The position numbers and the translations under genes are program-made. The notes under the pieces are model-generated. The model was given only the letters and a program-made list of their open reading frames with translations. It was not told the origin of the DNA and did not search any database. Below are positions 24,554-31,343 of a stretch of DNA of 43,523 nt, one piece after another; the stretch's first letter is position 1, and each line of letters starts with the position of its first letter. The DNA comes from Neoroseomonas marina. Its GTDB lineage: Bacteria; Pseudomonadota; Alphaproteobacteria; Acetobacterales; Acetobacteraceae. The stretch covers positions 1 through 43,523 of the forward strand of contig NZ_JABBKX010000016.1 of assembly GCF_012927745.1 (NCBI RefSeq), given 5' to 3'.

Positions 24554-26125
24554 TCAATTCACCCGTACGTAGCGAAGGCGCAGCCGGTTGTCCGGCGATT
24601 GCGCGAGGTCGATGTTCCGCCGCGAGGCCCAGACGACCGGCTGCTGGTGCAGCGGGACGTGGGCGACCTCGCGCTTCTCGATCAGCAGCGCCTGGCGGAT
24701 CAGGGCGCGGCGTGTCGGCTCGTCGCCTTCCTCGGCGATGCGGTCGACGAGGGCGTCGAATTCGGCATTCGACCAGCGGCCGACATTGAGCCCGGCGCCG
24801 GTCGCGGTGCGCGTGCGCAGCACCTCCGACAGGGTCGAGAAGGTGTCCGCCAGCGGCAGCCCCGCATGGCCCACCATGAACATCGACACGTCGAGGTTGT
24901 TGATGCGCCGCGACCAGAGGTTCACCGTCTCGAACTGCGGGATGATGCGGATGCCGACGCGCTGGAGCATGCCCGAGATCGCGATGCAGAGCCGCTCGTC
25001 ATAGACGTAGCGGTCGTTCGGGCAGGCGAGGCCGACCGCGAAGCCGTCCGGATAGCCCGCTTCCGCCAGCAGCCGCTTCGCCGCGTCGGGGTCGAAGGGG
25101 AAGGTGCGGGTGTTGATGTCGGTCGGCGCGCCGCTCAGGAAGGGGCTCGCCATGGTGCCGGCGATCCAGGCGTTGTTGCGCATGACGGACCGGCGCAGCG
25201 TCTCGACGTCGATCGCCTGATAGATCGCGCGGCGGACCCGGACGTCCTTGAGCGGATTGCGGCCGCGCACGTCGGAATAGACCAGCTCGTCCCGGAAATG
25301 GTCGAAGCCGAGGTAGATCGTGCGGAGTTCGGGCCCCTGCACGACCTGCAGGTTCGGGTTGGCCTCGATGCGCGGGATGTCCTGCAGCGGGAGTTCCACC
25401 AGCGCGTCGACCTGGCCGCCGAGCAGCGCCGCGGTGCGCGTCGGCGCGCTGCGGATGGGCTGGAAGGTGACCTCGGTCAGGTTGTGCCGCGGCGTGTCCC
25501 ACCAGCCCGCGAAGGGTTCGAGCACGGTCGAGCGGTCGAGCTCGCGGCTGCGTACGCGGAAGGGGCCGGTGCCGTTGGCCATGCGGGAGGCGCCGGTCTC
25601 CTCCCGCGCCTGCAGGTTGGTCGCCGCCGTCGCGTTGTTCGCCGCCGCCCAGCCGGCATCGAGGATGTGCATCTGGGTCAGCGCGTTGAGCAGGATGGGG
25701 AAGGGGCGCTCGGTCTCGATCTCGACGGTCAGCGGGCCGGTGGCGCGGACCTCCTTGATGATGGTCAGCACGCCGCGGGCGAGCGCGCCCGGCGTGTTCA
25801 GCCGCTGCCAGGAGAAGACGACGTCCTCGGCGCCGAAGGTCTCGCCGTTGTGGAAGCGGACGCCCTCGCGCAGGTGGAAGCGCCAGAGGGTCGGCGAGAC
25901 CACTTCCCACCGCGTCGCCAGCGCCGGTTCGAGTTCCAGGCGCTGGTTGTGCCGCACCAGCGTCTCATAGACGTTGTCGAGGAAGGCGTTGGTGAAGGTG
26001 TTGTTCGACGCATGCGGGTCGAGCGTCAGGATGTCGGACGAGAAGGACCAGGTGAAGGACCTTGCCTGGACCGCCGGCGCAGCGGCGATCATCAGGGCGG
26101 CGGCGGCCGCGGGGATCAGGCGCAT
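24554..26125 (-). CDS. ABC transporter substrate-binding protein, family 5 (copy C)
   Basis: Periplasmic SBP_bac_5 protein, 523 residues, with a Sec signal (MRLIPAAAAALMIAAAPAVQA). Family landmarks: SSDILTLDPHASNN, WRFHLREGVRFHNGETFGAEDVVFSW (split here as two adjacent blocks), GTGPFRVRS, LKDVRVRRAIYQAID and YPDGF. It is more like ordinary dipeptide/oligopeptide binding proteins than copies A and B and is not a close paralogue of them. ATG 26125 is preferred over an upstream frame start because it begins the signal peptide. It is immediately followed by the amidohydrolase gene, so the ligand is probably that enzyme's substrate. No DppBCDF-type genes are in the window. Confidence 0.88.
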   Translation of the reverse strand: MRLIPAAAAALMIAAAPAVQARSFTWSFSSDILTLDPHASNNTFTNAFLDNVYETLVRHNQRLELEPALATRWEVVSPTLWRFHLREGVRFHNGETFGAEDVVFSWQRLNTPGALARGVLTIIKEVRATGPLTVEIETERPFPILLNALTQMHILDAGWAAANNATAATNLQAREETGASRMANGTGPFRVRSRELDRSTVLEPFAGWWDTPRHNLTEVTFQPIRSAPTRTAALLGGQVDALVELPLQDIPRIEANPNLQVVQGPELRTIYLGFDHFRDELVYSDVRGRNPLKDVRVRRAIYQAIDVETLRRSVMRNNAWIAGTMASPFLSGAPTDINTRTFPFDPDAAKRLLAEAGYPDGFAVGLACPNDRYVYDERLCIAISGMLQRVGIRIIPQFETVNLWSRRINNLDVSMFMVGHAGLPLADTFSTLSEVLRTRTATGAGLNVGRWSNAEFDALVDRIAEEGDEPTRRALIRQALLIEKREVAHVPLHQQPVVWASRRNIDLAQSPDNRLRLRYVRVN

Positions 26126-26193
26126 CGTCGCGTCCTCCGATTCGGGGCGGGCCAAGGCTCAGCCCGTCCCTGGATTGCCGTCAACGGGTCGGA

Positions 26194-27177
26194 TCAGCCC
26201 GCATCGACCTGCAGGCCCTCCTTGCGGATGACGTCCGCCCACCTCGTGATCTCGCTGCGCACGAAAGCGGCGAATTGCTCGGGGTTGCCGTGCATCGCGA
26301 AGCCGCCGAGCTCGGCGAATCGGCGCTGCGTCTCGGGCAGGGACACCAGGGCCTCGACCTCGGCGTTCAGGCTGGTCACGGCCTCGGCCGGCAGGCCCAC
26401 GGGGCCGAACAGGCCGAACCAGGTGTTGACCTCGTAATTGGCGAGTTCCGGCATCGTCTCCCGCATCGCGGGCACGTCCGGCAGCATGGCGTTGCGTTCC
26501 CGGCTGGTGACCGCGAGCGCGCGCACCCGGCCCGACTGGATGTGCCCCATGATGCCGGTGAGGTTGTCGATCATGAAGGTGACGTTGCCGCCGAGCAGGT
26601 CGATCTGGGCGGGCGCGGAGCCGCGATGCGGCACGTGGATCGCCTCGGCATTCAGCAATTGCAGCATCAGCACCGGGGAGAGGTGCGTCGACTGCCCCAC
26701 GCCCGTCGAGGCATAGGGAACCTGGCCCGGGCGCGCGCGCAGCATGGCGGCGAGCTCGGCGACCGTGCGCACCGGCACGTTGCTGTTCACCACCAGCACG
26801 TTCGGCCCGGCGATGGTGCCGGCGATGGGCAGGATCTGGTCCGCGCGATAGGGCATGTTGCGGAACAGCGAATAGGCGATCGCCTGCGGACCGATGTTGC
26901 CGAGCAGCAGCGTCGTGCCGTCGGGGCGGGCGCGCACCATCTCGAGCGTGCCGATGGTGCCGCCGGCGCCGGTGCGGTTCTCGACCACCACGGGCATGTT
27001 CCAGCGCGGCTGCAGGAACTGCGCGAGCATCCGCGCCATGATGTCGGTGGTGCCGCCGGCGGCGGCGGGGACGATGATGCGGGTCTGTCCCGGCGGGCGC
27101 CAGGCCTGGGCGCGGGCCGCGAACGGCAGCGCGAGCATCGGCGCGGCCAGCGCCGCGCGGCGGGTGATCTCGGTCAT
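26194..27177 (-). CDS. Bug-family (TctC) substrate-binding protein, tandem copy 2
   Basis: Periplasmic binding protein of 327 residues with signal TRRAALAAPMLALPFAARAQ. Blocks include IIVPAAAGGTTDIMARMLA, VENRTGAGGTIGTLEMVRA, LLGNIGPQAIAYSLFRN and VPYASTGVGQSTHLSPV. It is a clear paralogue of the gene at 27221-28201, 43 bases upstream, sharing the IGPQAIAYSLFRN(M/L)(P/Q)YR stretch and the terminal AFVR(S/N)EI..WG/ADVIR(K/R)EGLQ(V/M)DA. The pair differs from the Bug proteins at 16744 and 22114. It probably belongs to the same transcript as the downstream family 5 binding protein (68 bases away). Confidence 0.9.
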   Translation of the reverse strand: MTEITRRAALAAPMLALPFAARAQAWRPPGQTRIIVPAAAGGTTDIMARMLAQFLQPRWNMPVVVENRTGAGGTIGTLEMVRARPDGTTLLLGNIGPQAIAYSLFRNMPYRADQILPIAGTIAGPNVLVVNSNVPVRTVAELAAMLRARPGQVPYASTGVGQSTHLSPVLMLQLLNAEAIHVPHRGSAPAQIDLLGGNVTFMIDNLTGIMGHIQSGRVRALAVTSRERNAMLPDVPAMRETMPELANYEVNTWFGLFGPVGLPAEAVTSLNAEVEALVSLPETQRRFAELGGFAMHGNPEQFAAFVRSEITRWADVIRKEGLQVDAG

Positions 27178-27220
27178 TCTCGTTACCCTCCCTGTGCTTG
27201 CGCGACCCCGCCCCGGGGCG

Positions 27221-28201
27221 TCAGGTCGCGTCCATCTGCAGCCCCTCGCGGCGGATCACCTCGCCCCATTTGGCGATCTCGTTGCGGACGAAGGCGGCGA
27301 AGTGCTCCGGATTGCCCGGGGCGGGCACGCCGCCCATCTGCGCGAAGCGTCCCGCCGTGTCGGGCAGTGCGAGGAAGGCCTGGACCTCGGCATTCACGCT
27401 CTGGACGATCGGGGCCGGCGTGCCGGCGGGCATGAACAGGCCGAACCAGGTCGAGACGTCGTAGGGCGCGAGCGCCGGCAGGGTCTCGCGCAGCGCGGGC
27501 AGGTCGGGCAGTTCGGGGCTGCGGTCGGCGCTGGTCACGCCGAGGGCGCGCAGCCGCCCGCCGCGGATGTGCTCCATCGAGCTGGTGAGGTTGTCGAAGG
27601 CGAACTGCACGTTGCCGGCGACGAGGTCGATCAGGAGCGGGCCGGCGCCACGGAAATGCACCGCCTCGGACTTGGTGTCGGTCAGCTGGTTGAACCACAC
27701 GCCCGACAGGTGCGGCGACTGCCCGACGCCTGAGGTGCCGTAGGAGGCGCGCCCGTTCTCCCGCTTCAGCCAGGCGACGAATTCGGGAACGGTCCGCGCG
27801 GGCACCGAGGGGTGCAGCACCAGCACGTTCGGCCCGCGGATGACATTGGACACCGGGGTGAGACTGTCCGGCCGGTATTGCAGGTTGCGGAACAGCGAAT
27901 AGGCGATGGCCTGCGGGCCGATGTTGCCCATCAGCATGTTCCGCCCATCCGGGGCGCTGCGCACCACGTCCATCGTGCCGATGGTGCCGCCGCCGCCGGA
28001 GCGGTTCTCGGCGACGACCGGCGTGCCCCAGCGGCCCTGGAAGTAGGGTGCGAGCAGGCGCGCCATGATGTCCGTGGTACCGCCCGGCGCGGCGGGAATG
28101 ACGATGCGGGCCTGCTGGCCGGGCCGCCAATCCTGGGCGCGGGCCACGGCGGGCAGGGCGAGCGGAAGCGTCAGCGCGACGCGGCGCGTCAGGCGGGTCA
28201 T
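27221..28201 (-). CDS. Bug-family (TctC) substrate-binding protein, tandem copy 1
   Basis: Periplasmic binding protein of 326 residues, ATG 28201, signal LTRRVALTLPLALPAVARAQ. It shows VIPAAPGGTTDIMARLLA, ENRSGGGGTIGTMDVVRS, MLMGNIGPQAIAYSLFRN and YGTSGVGQSPHLSG. Compared with its tandem copy it has VHFRGAGPLLIDLVAGN where most family members have VPYRG, a change in the ligand-proximal loop that may alter specificity. It lies 51 bases after a small hypothetical gene and leads the transport part of the run. Confidence 0.9.
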   Translation of the reverse strand: MTRLTRRVALTLPLALPAVARAQDWRPGQQARIVIPAAPGGTTDIMARLLAPYFQGRWGTPVVAENRSGGGGTIGTMDVVRSAPDGRNMLMGNIGPQAIAYSLFRNLQYRPDSLTPVSNVIRGPNVLVLHPSVPARTVPEFVAWLKRENGRASYGTSGVGQSPHLSGVWFNQLTDTKSEAVHFRGAGPLLIDLVAGNVQFAFDNLTSSMEHIRGGRLRALGVTSADRSPELPDLPALRETLPALAPYDVSTWFGLFMPAGTPAPIVQSVNAEVQAFLALPDTAGRFAQMGGVPAPGNPEHFAAFVRNEIAKWGEVIRREGLQMDAT

Positions 28202-28252
28202 GGCGTTCCTCCAGTCTTCAGGCCGCCATCATTGCGTGCGGCGCGGCCGCCG

Positions 28253-28462
28253 TCACGTCCCGCGGCGGCCTGTGGCGAGCCGTGCCACCGCGATGCAGGA
28301 CCGTGGGCGGTCCGGGGCGTGGGCCAGGCAGGCCCGGCGGTACAGCGCCTCGACGCCGGGCAGGCGATCCGGCGTTTCGGGCACCGCGGCGGCGAGGCGC
28401 CGGTTCCAGCGCCCCATGCTGCGTTCATCGGCGTCGGGCACGGTGGCGACGTCGCCGCTCAC
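28253..28462 (-). CDS. Small hypothetical protein downstream of the ATC-hydrolase-like gene
   Basis: A 69-residue frame starting at GTG 28462, six bases after the upstream stop codon, with GAGGAG nine bases before it (overlapping the end of the previous gene). Almost every codon ends in G or C, as in real genes here, which argues for coding. The protein has a helical middle (RWNRRLAAAVPETPDRLPGV, about residues 19-38), two Cys (in RRACLAH and RSCIAVAR) and a basic C terminus. No family is recognised. A competing frame over the same bases (28198-28428) has poor codon character. Confidence 0.55.
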   Translation of the reverse strand: MSGDVATVPDADERSMGRWNRRLAAAVPETPDRLPGVEALYRRACLAHAPDRPRSCIAVARLATGRRGT

Positions 28463-28468
28463 GCGCGG

Positions 28469-28942
28469 CTACTCCTCCATGCGGTAGCGGAAGTCGCAAT
28501 GCGTCGCGCCGCCCATGATGGTCTGGGTGCGTTCAAGCTTGAGATTTGGGTGGTAGCCGTCGCAGAAGGCGCCGTCGCGATTGCAGGAGAGCACGGCGCC
28601 GAGGTCGGCGAGGCCCATCTCGCGGTACATCTCGGCGTAGCGGCAGCGGGTGACGTTGAAGTCGTAGTGGGTCTCGTCCTTGCGCAGCGTGTCGATCTGC
28701 AGCGCGTCGCCCTTGGTCCAGAGCGGCTGCAGCGCGATGAAATGCGCGAGGGAGGGTTCGCCGCCGGGCGCTTCCTTCGCCATGGCCGCCGCACTTTCCT
28801 TGGCGAGCTTGACGACGGCGCGGGAGAGGATGGCCTTGGCCCGGGCCTCGCCCAGCTCGGCCTTCATCTCCTCGTAGATGCCCTTGGCGAAGGCCGCCTC
28901 GATGCGGCGCTGCTCCAGGATGCCCAGGCGATCCTCGGCCAT
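28469..28942 (-). CDS. L-2-amino-thiazoline-4-carboxylic acid hydrolase family protein
   Basis: A 157-residue protein of the ATC-hydrolase family, named for bacterial enzymes that open 2-amino-thiazoline-4-carboxylate on the way to cysteine; most members are of unknown substrate. The family's C-terminal core is visible: FNVTRCRYAEMYREMGLADL, LSCNRDGAFCDGYHP (conserved Cys and Asp) and MGGATHCDFRYR. The N-terminal half is helical. ATG 28942 is preceded by AAGGAGG with eight bases of spacing, but that sequence is the 3' arm of a terminator-like hairpin (28944-28981). It may head the operon of Bug, amidohydrolase and enolase-superfamily genes. Confidence 0.85.
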   Translation of the reverse strand: MAEDRLGILEQRRIEAAFAKGIYEEMKAELGEARAKAILSRAVVKLAKESAAAMAKEAPGGEPSLAHFIALQPLWTKGDALQIDTLRKDETHYDFNVTRCRYAEMYREMGLADLGAVLSCNRDGAFCDGYHPNLKLERTQTIMGGATHCDFRYRMEE

Positions 28943-28943
28943 G

Positions 28944-28981
28944 AAAAAAGCCTCCTTGGCGTGCGGTGACGCCAAGGAGGC
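28944..28981 (-). terminator. Intrinsic terminator overlapping the ATC-hydrolase ribosome binding site
   Basis: On the minus strand a perfect 12-bp stem (GCCTCCTTGGCG and CGCCAAGGAGGC, 8-base loop) is followed by six T and then, two bases on, the ATG of the hydrolase gene. It is well placed to end the lipoprotein transcript (stop at 29012). The second arm contains AAGGAGG, the hydrolase Shine-Dalgarno, so read-through RNA would have that site buried in the stem. Confidence 0.88.
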
Positions 28982-29011
28982 TAACGCGGTGCCGGCGGGC
29001 CGGCGAGGCGG

Positions 29012-29401
29012 TTACTGGGCGTAGAGGCCGGAATTCGTCACGACGATGCGGCTGGCGCGGCAGATGTCGACGCGGCGCAGCTCCGCGGCGCGGCCGTTCT
29101 GCCAGACGATGCGGAAATCGTACTGGCCCGCATTGTTCGCCGTGTAGTTCACGAAGCGGCCCGGGGCGAGGACGCTCTGGCCCAGCTGGTCGACGCCCCA
29201 GTTGGCGAGGCTCGCATGGCTGAAGAACAGCTGCATGACCGTCATCGAGGAGTTGTTCACCACCTGGAAGCGGGTGTCGCAGGCGACCGGCGCCGGGGCC
29301 ATCGGCATGGGCTGCGGCACGTAGACGGTCTGCGGGGCGCAGGCCGAGACGGCGGCGGCGCCGGCGAGCGCGAAGAGGGCGGTGAGCTTGCGGCGGAACA
29401 T
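29012..29401 (-). CDS. Small putative lipoprotein
   Basis: A 129-residue secreted protein with a lipoprotein signal: MFRRKLTALFALAGAAA, then the lipobox VSAC with Cys21. A Pro/Met/Ala-rich spacer follows (VPQPMPMAPAPVAC), then a compact domain of about 85 residues with NNSSMTVMQLFFSHAS, TANNAGQYDFRIVWQNGRAAELRRVDIC and a C-terminal LYAQ; this domain resembles small beta-sandwich proteins found in envelope lipoproteins, but I do not recognise a named family. Two Cys besides the lipid Cys (in ACDTRF and DICRAS) could form a disulfide. GGGAGG lies ten bases before ATG 29401; an upstream ATG at 29425 has no ribosome binding site. Confidence 0.75.
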   Translation of the reverse strand: MFRRKLTALFALAGAAAVSACAPQTVYVPQPMPMAPAPVACDTRFQVVNNSSMTVMQLFFSHASLANWGVDQLGQSVLAPGRFVNYTANNAGQYDFRIVWQNGRAAELRRVDICRASRIVVTNSGLYAQ

Positions 29402-29560
29402 GCGGAACGGGCCTCCCGGCGGCATCTGGGTCCCGGAGGGGTACCCTGTTTCGGTCAAGCGACGTTATGAAACGAAAGATGACCCCGCAAGGTGTCGTGC
29501 CCTTGCGCGAAGATGTCGGTGCGTGGTGCTGTGAAACGGTTCTGCGACGGGAGCGGGCAG

Positions 29561-30307
29561 ATGGGGATCGGGAGCTGGTTCAGCTTCGCCGGGCGGATCA
29601 GGCGCAGGACCTGGTGGCTCGCCTATGTATTGCCGATTTTCGCGATCAGCGTTCTCGGCACCGTGATCGACGTCTCGCTGGGGTTTGTCACGCTGGTCGC
29701 GGAGGACGCAGCGCCGGCCGACGGGTTCGCGGTGGCCACGCACGGGTTCGGGCCGTTCAGCATCGTGGCGCTGCTGGTCACGATCGTGGGCGGGCTCGCC
29801 GGGCAGGTGAAGCGCTGGCATGACCGGGACAAGTCGGGCTGGTGGGCGCTGATCGCATTGATCCCGATCGTCGGGCCGATCTGGGCGCTCGTGGAACTCG
29901 GCTTCCTGTCCGGCACCGATGGGCCCAACCGCTTCGGCCCGGACCCGCGCGGCGGGGCCGGCGCCCCCCAATGGCAGCCTGCGGGCCCGCAGGGGTGGCA
30001 GCCTGGGCCGCCGCAATGGCAGCAGCCCGCGGCGCAGCCGCAATGGCAGCCGCCGCCCGCCCAGGGCTGGCAGCCGCCGGCCCAGGGGCAAGGGCAGGGC
30101 GCCTATCCGCCGCCAGGCTGGCAGCCGCCGCCGCAAGGCTATCCGCCCCCGCAGCCGGGATATGGCCAGCCCCCGCCCGGCTATGGCCAACCGCCCCCGG
30201 GCTACGGTCAGCCCCCGCCCGGCTACGGCCAGCCGCAGCAACCGCCCGGCCCCTGGCAGGGCCCGGGGCCGGGCGGCGGCAGCGTGCCGCCGGTGCGGCG
30301 CGACTAG
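29561..30307 (+). CDS. DUF805 membrane protein with repetitive Gly/Tyr/Gln/Pro tail
   Basis: Inner-membrane protein of 248 residues. The first ~125 residues are a DUF805 domain: GIGSWFSFAGRIRRRTWW, three hydrophobic segments (about 20-40, 65-85 and 94-112) and the family signature RWHDRDKSGWWAL, ending in FGPDP. The rest is a long low-complexity tail of WQPP-type and GYGQPPP-type repeats with no charged residues until the last few, predicted disordered. Function of DUF805 is unknown. ATG 29561 follows GGGAGCGGG; in-frame starts upstream add an unlikely peptide. Its TAG stop shares the palindrome CTAG with the stop of the convergent aminotransferase. Confidence 0.85.
   Translation: MGIGSWFSFAGRIRRRTWWLAYVLPIFAISVLGTVIDVSLGFVTLVAEDAAPADGFAVATHGFGPFSIVALLVTIVGGLAGQVKRWHDRDKSGWWALIALIPIVGPIWALVELGFLSGTDGPNRFGPDPRGGAGAPQWQPAGPQGWQPGPPQWQQPAAQPQWQPPPAQGWQPPAQGQGQGAYPPPGWQPPPQGYPPPQPGYGQPPPGYGQPPPGYGQPPPGYGQPQQPPGPWQGPGPGGGSVPPVRRD
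30158..30241 (+). repeat. In-frame 21-base tandem repeat encoding GYGQPPP
   Basis: Four consecutive 21-base units (starting 30158, 30179, 30200, 30221) encode GYGQPPP three times and then GYGQPQQ. Third-codon positions vary between units while the peptide stays fixed, which shows selection on the protein repeat and not just recent DNA slippage. It is part of the DUF805 protein's C-terminal tail. Confidence 0.85.
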
Positions 30308-31215
30308 ACGGGGGTGCGCCAGGCGGCGTGGGCGTCGGTGGTGCCACGGACCACCGCCTCATAGGCCGCCTGCAACTGCATGGTGACGGGGCCGGGCTTG
30401 CCGTTGGCGACGGGCAGGCGGTCGACGGTCGTGATGGGCGAGAGCTCCTGGCCGGTGCCGCAGAGGAAGACCTCATCCGCCACGTAGAGCTCGGTGCGGT
30501 CGGCGCGGCGTTCCTCGACCGGGAAGCCGTTCTCGGCCGCCAGGCGCAGTACCGTGTCGCGCGTCACGCTTTCCAGGATGTCGCTGTCGCACGTGGGGGT
30601 GACCACCACGCCGTCGCGCACCAGGAACAGACAGGCGGCCGCGGTCTCGCTGACCTTGCCATCGCGCGTCAGCAGGATCGGCATGTCGTAGCCGTCGGTC
30701 TTGGCCTGCAAGGTGGCGATGCGCCCGGCATGGTAGTTCGCCGTCGCCTTGATGCGCGCGGGCATGGTGTTGTCCGCGATGCGCGTCCAGGAGGAGACGC
30801 AGGCGGCAAGGCCGCTTTCCCGCTTGGCGTTGCGTTCGCGCGGGATGGCGGCGCAGACCCAGCCGACCTTGCCGGTGGTGACCTGGGAGCCGCGGCTTTC
30901 GATGTGCACCTGGAGGCGGATGTAGCAGTCGCCGTCCGGCTGGTTGACGCGGATCGAGTCGAGCACGCCCTGGCGCATCACGTCGCGCGAGGGCGGGTCG
31001 TCGAAGCGCATGAACTTCATGCCCTGGTCGAGCCGCGCCAGGTGTTCCTCGAGCCGGAACACCGACAGGCGGCCGGTCGCGGGGTTCATGTAGGCGCGGA
31101 TGCCTTCGAAGACCGCGGCGCCATAGGCGACGCCGACGGCGAGCGGGTGGATGCTCGCCTGCTCGAACGGGATCGCCTTGCCGTTCTGGATGATGCTGTG
31201 TGCGGTCCAGGCCAT
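30304..31215 (-). CDS. ilvE: Branched-chain amino acid aminotransferase
   Basis: PLP-dependent class IV aminotransferase, 303 residues, that makes or degrades leucine, isoleucine and valine using glutamate/2-oxoglutarate. AVFEGIRAY near 34-42 is the BCAT phosphate/substrate region, Lys156 in IKATANYHAG is the Schiff-base lysine, and GKVSET with Glu190 contacts the cofactor ring nitrogen; GTGQELSPI near the C terminus is also typical. The residue after this motif is Cys where most members have Asn (SETAAACLF). ATG 31215 is preceded by GAGGGG. The gene diverges from the enoyl-CoA hydratase and converges on the DUF805 gene with overlapping stop codons. Confidence 0.9.
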   Translation of the reverse strand: MAWTAHSIIQNGKAIPFEQASIHPLAVGVAYGAAVFEGIRAYMNPATGRLSVFRLEEHLARLDQGMKFMRFDDPPSRDVMRQGVLDSIRVNQPDGDCYIRLQVHIESRGSQVTTGKVGWVCAAIPRERNAKRESGLAACVSSWTRIADNTMPARIKATANYHAGRIATLQAKTDGYDMPILLTRDGKVSETAAACLFLVRDGVVVTPTCDSDILESVTRDTVLRLAAENGFPVEERRADRTELYVADEVFLCGTGQELSPITTVDRLPVANGKPGPVTMQLQAAYEAVVRGTTDAHAAWRTPV

Positions 31216-31343
31216 GTTCTTCCCCTCGGGCACCGTGATGGAGCAAAGGCTGTCCCGGAAGGAGCGTCCCGGCAAGGGGCGGGCACATTCCAGGCCAGCG
31301 TCGCGCGCGCTAGGATGCTGGCGCACGGCAAGGACGAAGGACG

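Noticed and set aside
22790..26437. A 1215-codon open frame on the plus strand
   Set aside because: It runs antisense to the Bug, amidohydrolase and family 5 binding protein genes, which have clear family motifs. In DNA this GC-rich, antisense frames stay open by composition; its protein is low-complexity Ala/Arg/Gly/Asp sequence.
28198..28428. Alternative 76-codon minus-strand frame in the 28202-28468 gap
   Set aside because: Its codon third positions are poor compared with the overlapping 69-codon frame and it lacks a ribosome binding site.
30158..30241. CRISPR-like short tandem repeat
   Set aside because: Units are contiguous with no spacers and encode an in-frame peptide repeat of the DUF805 protein.
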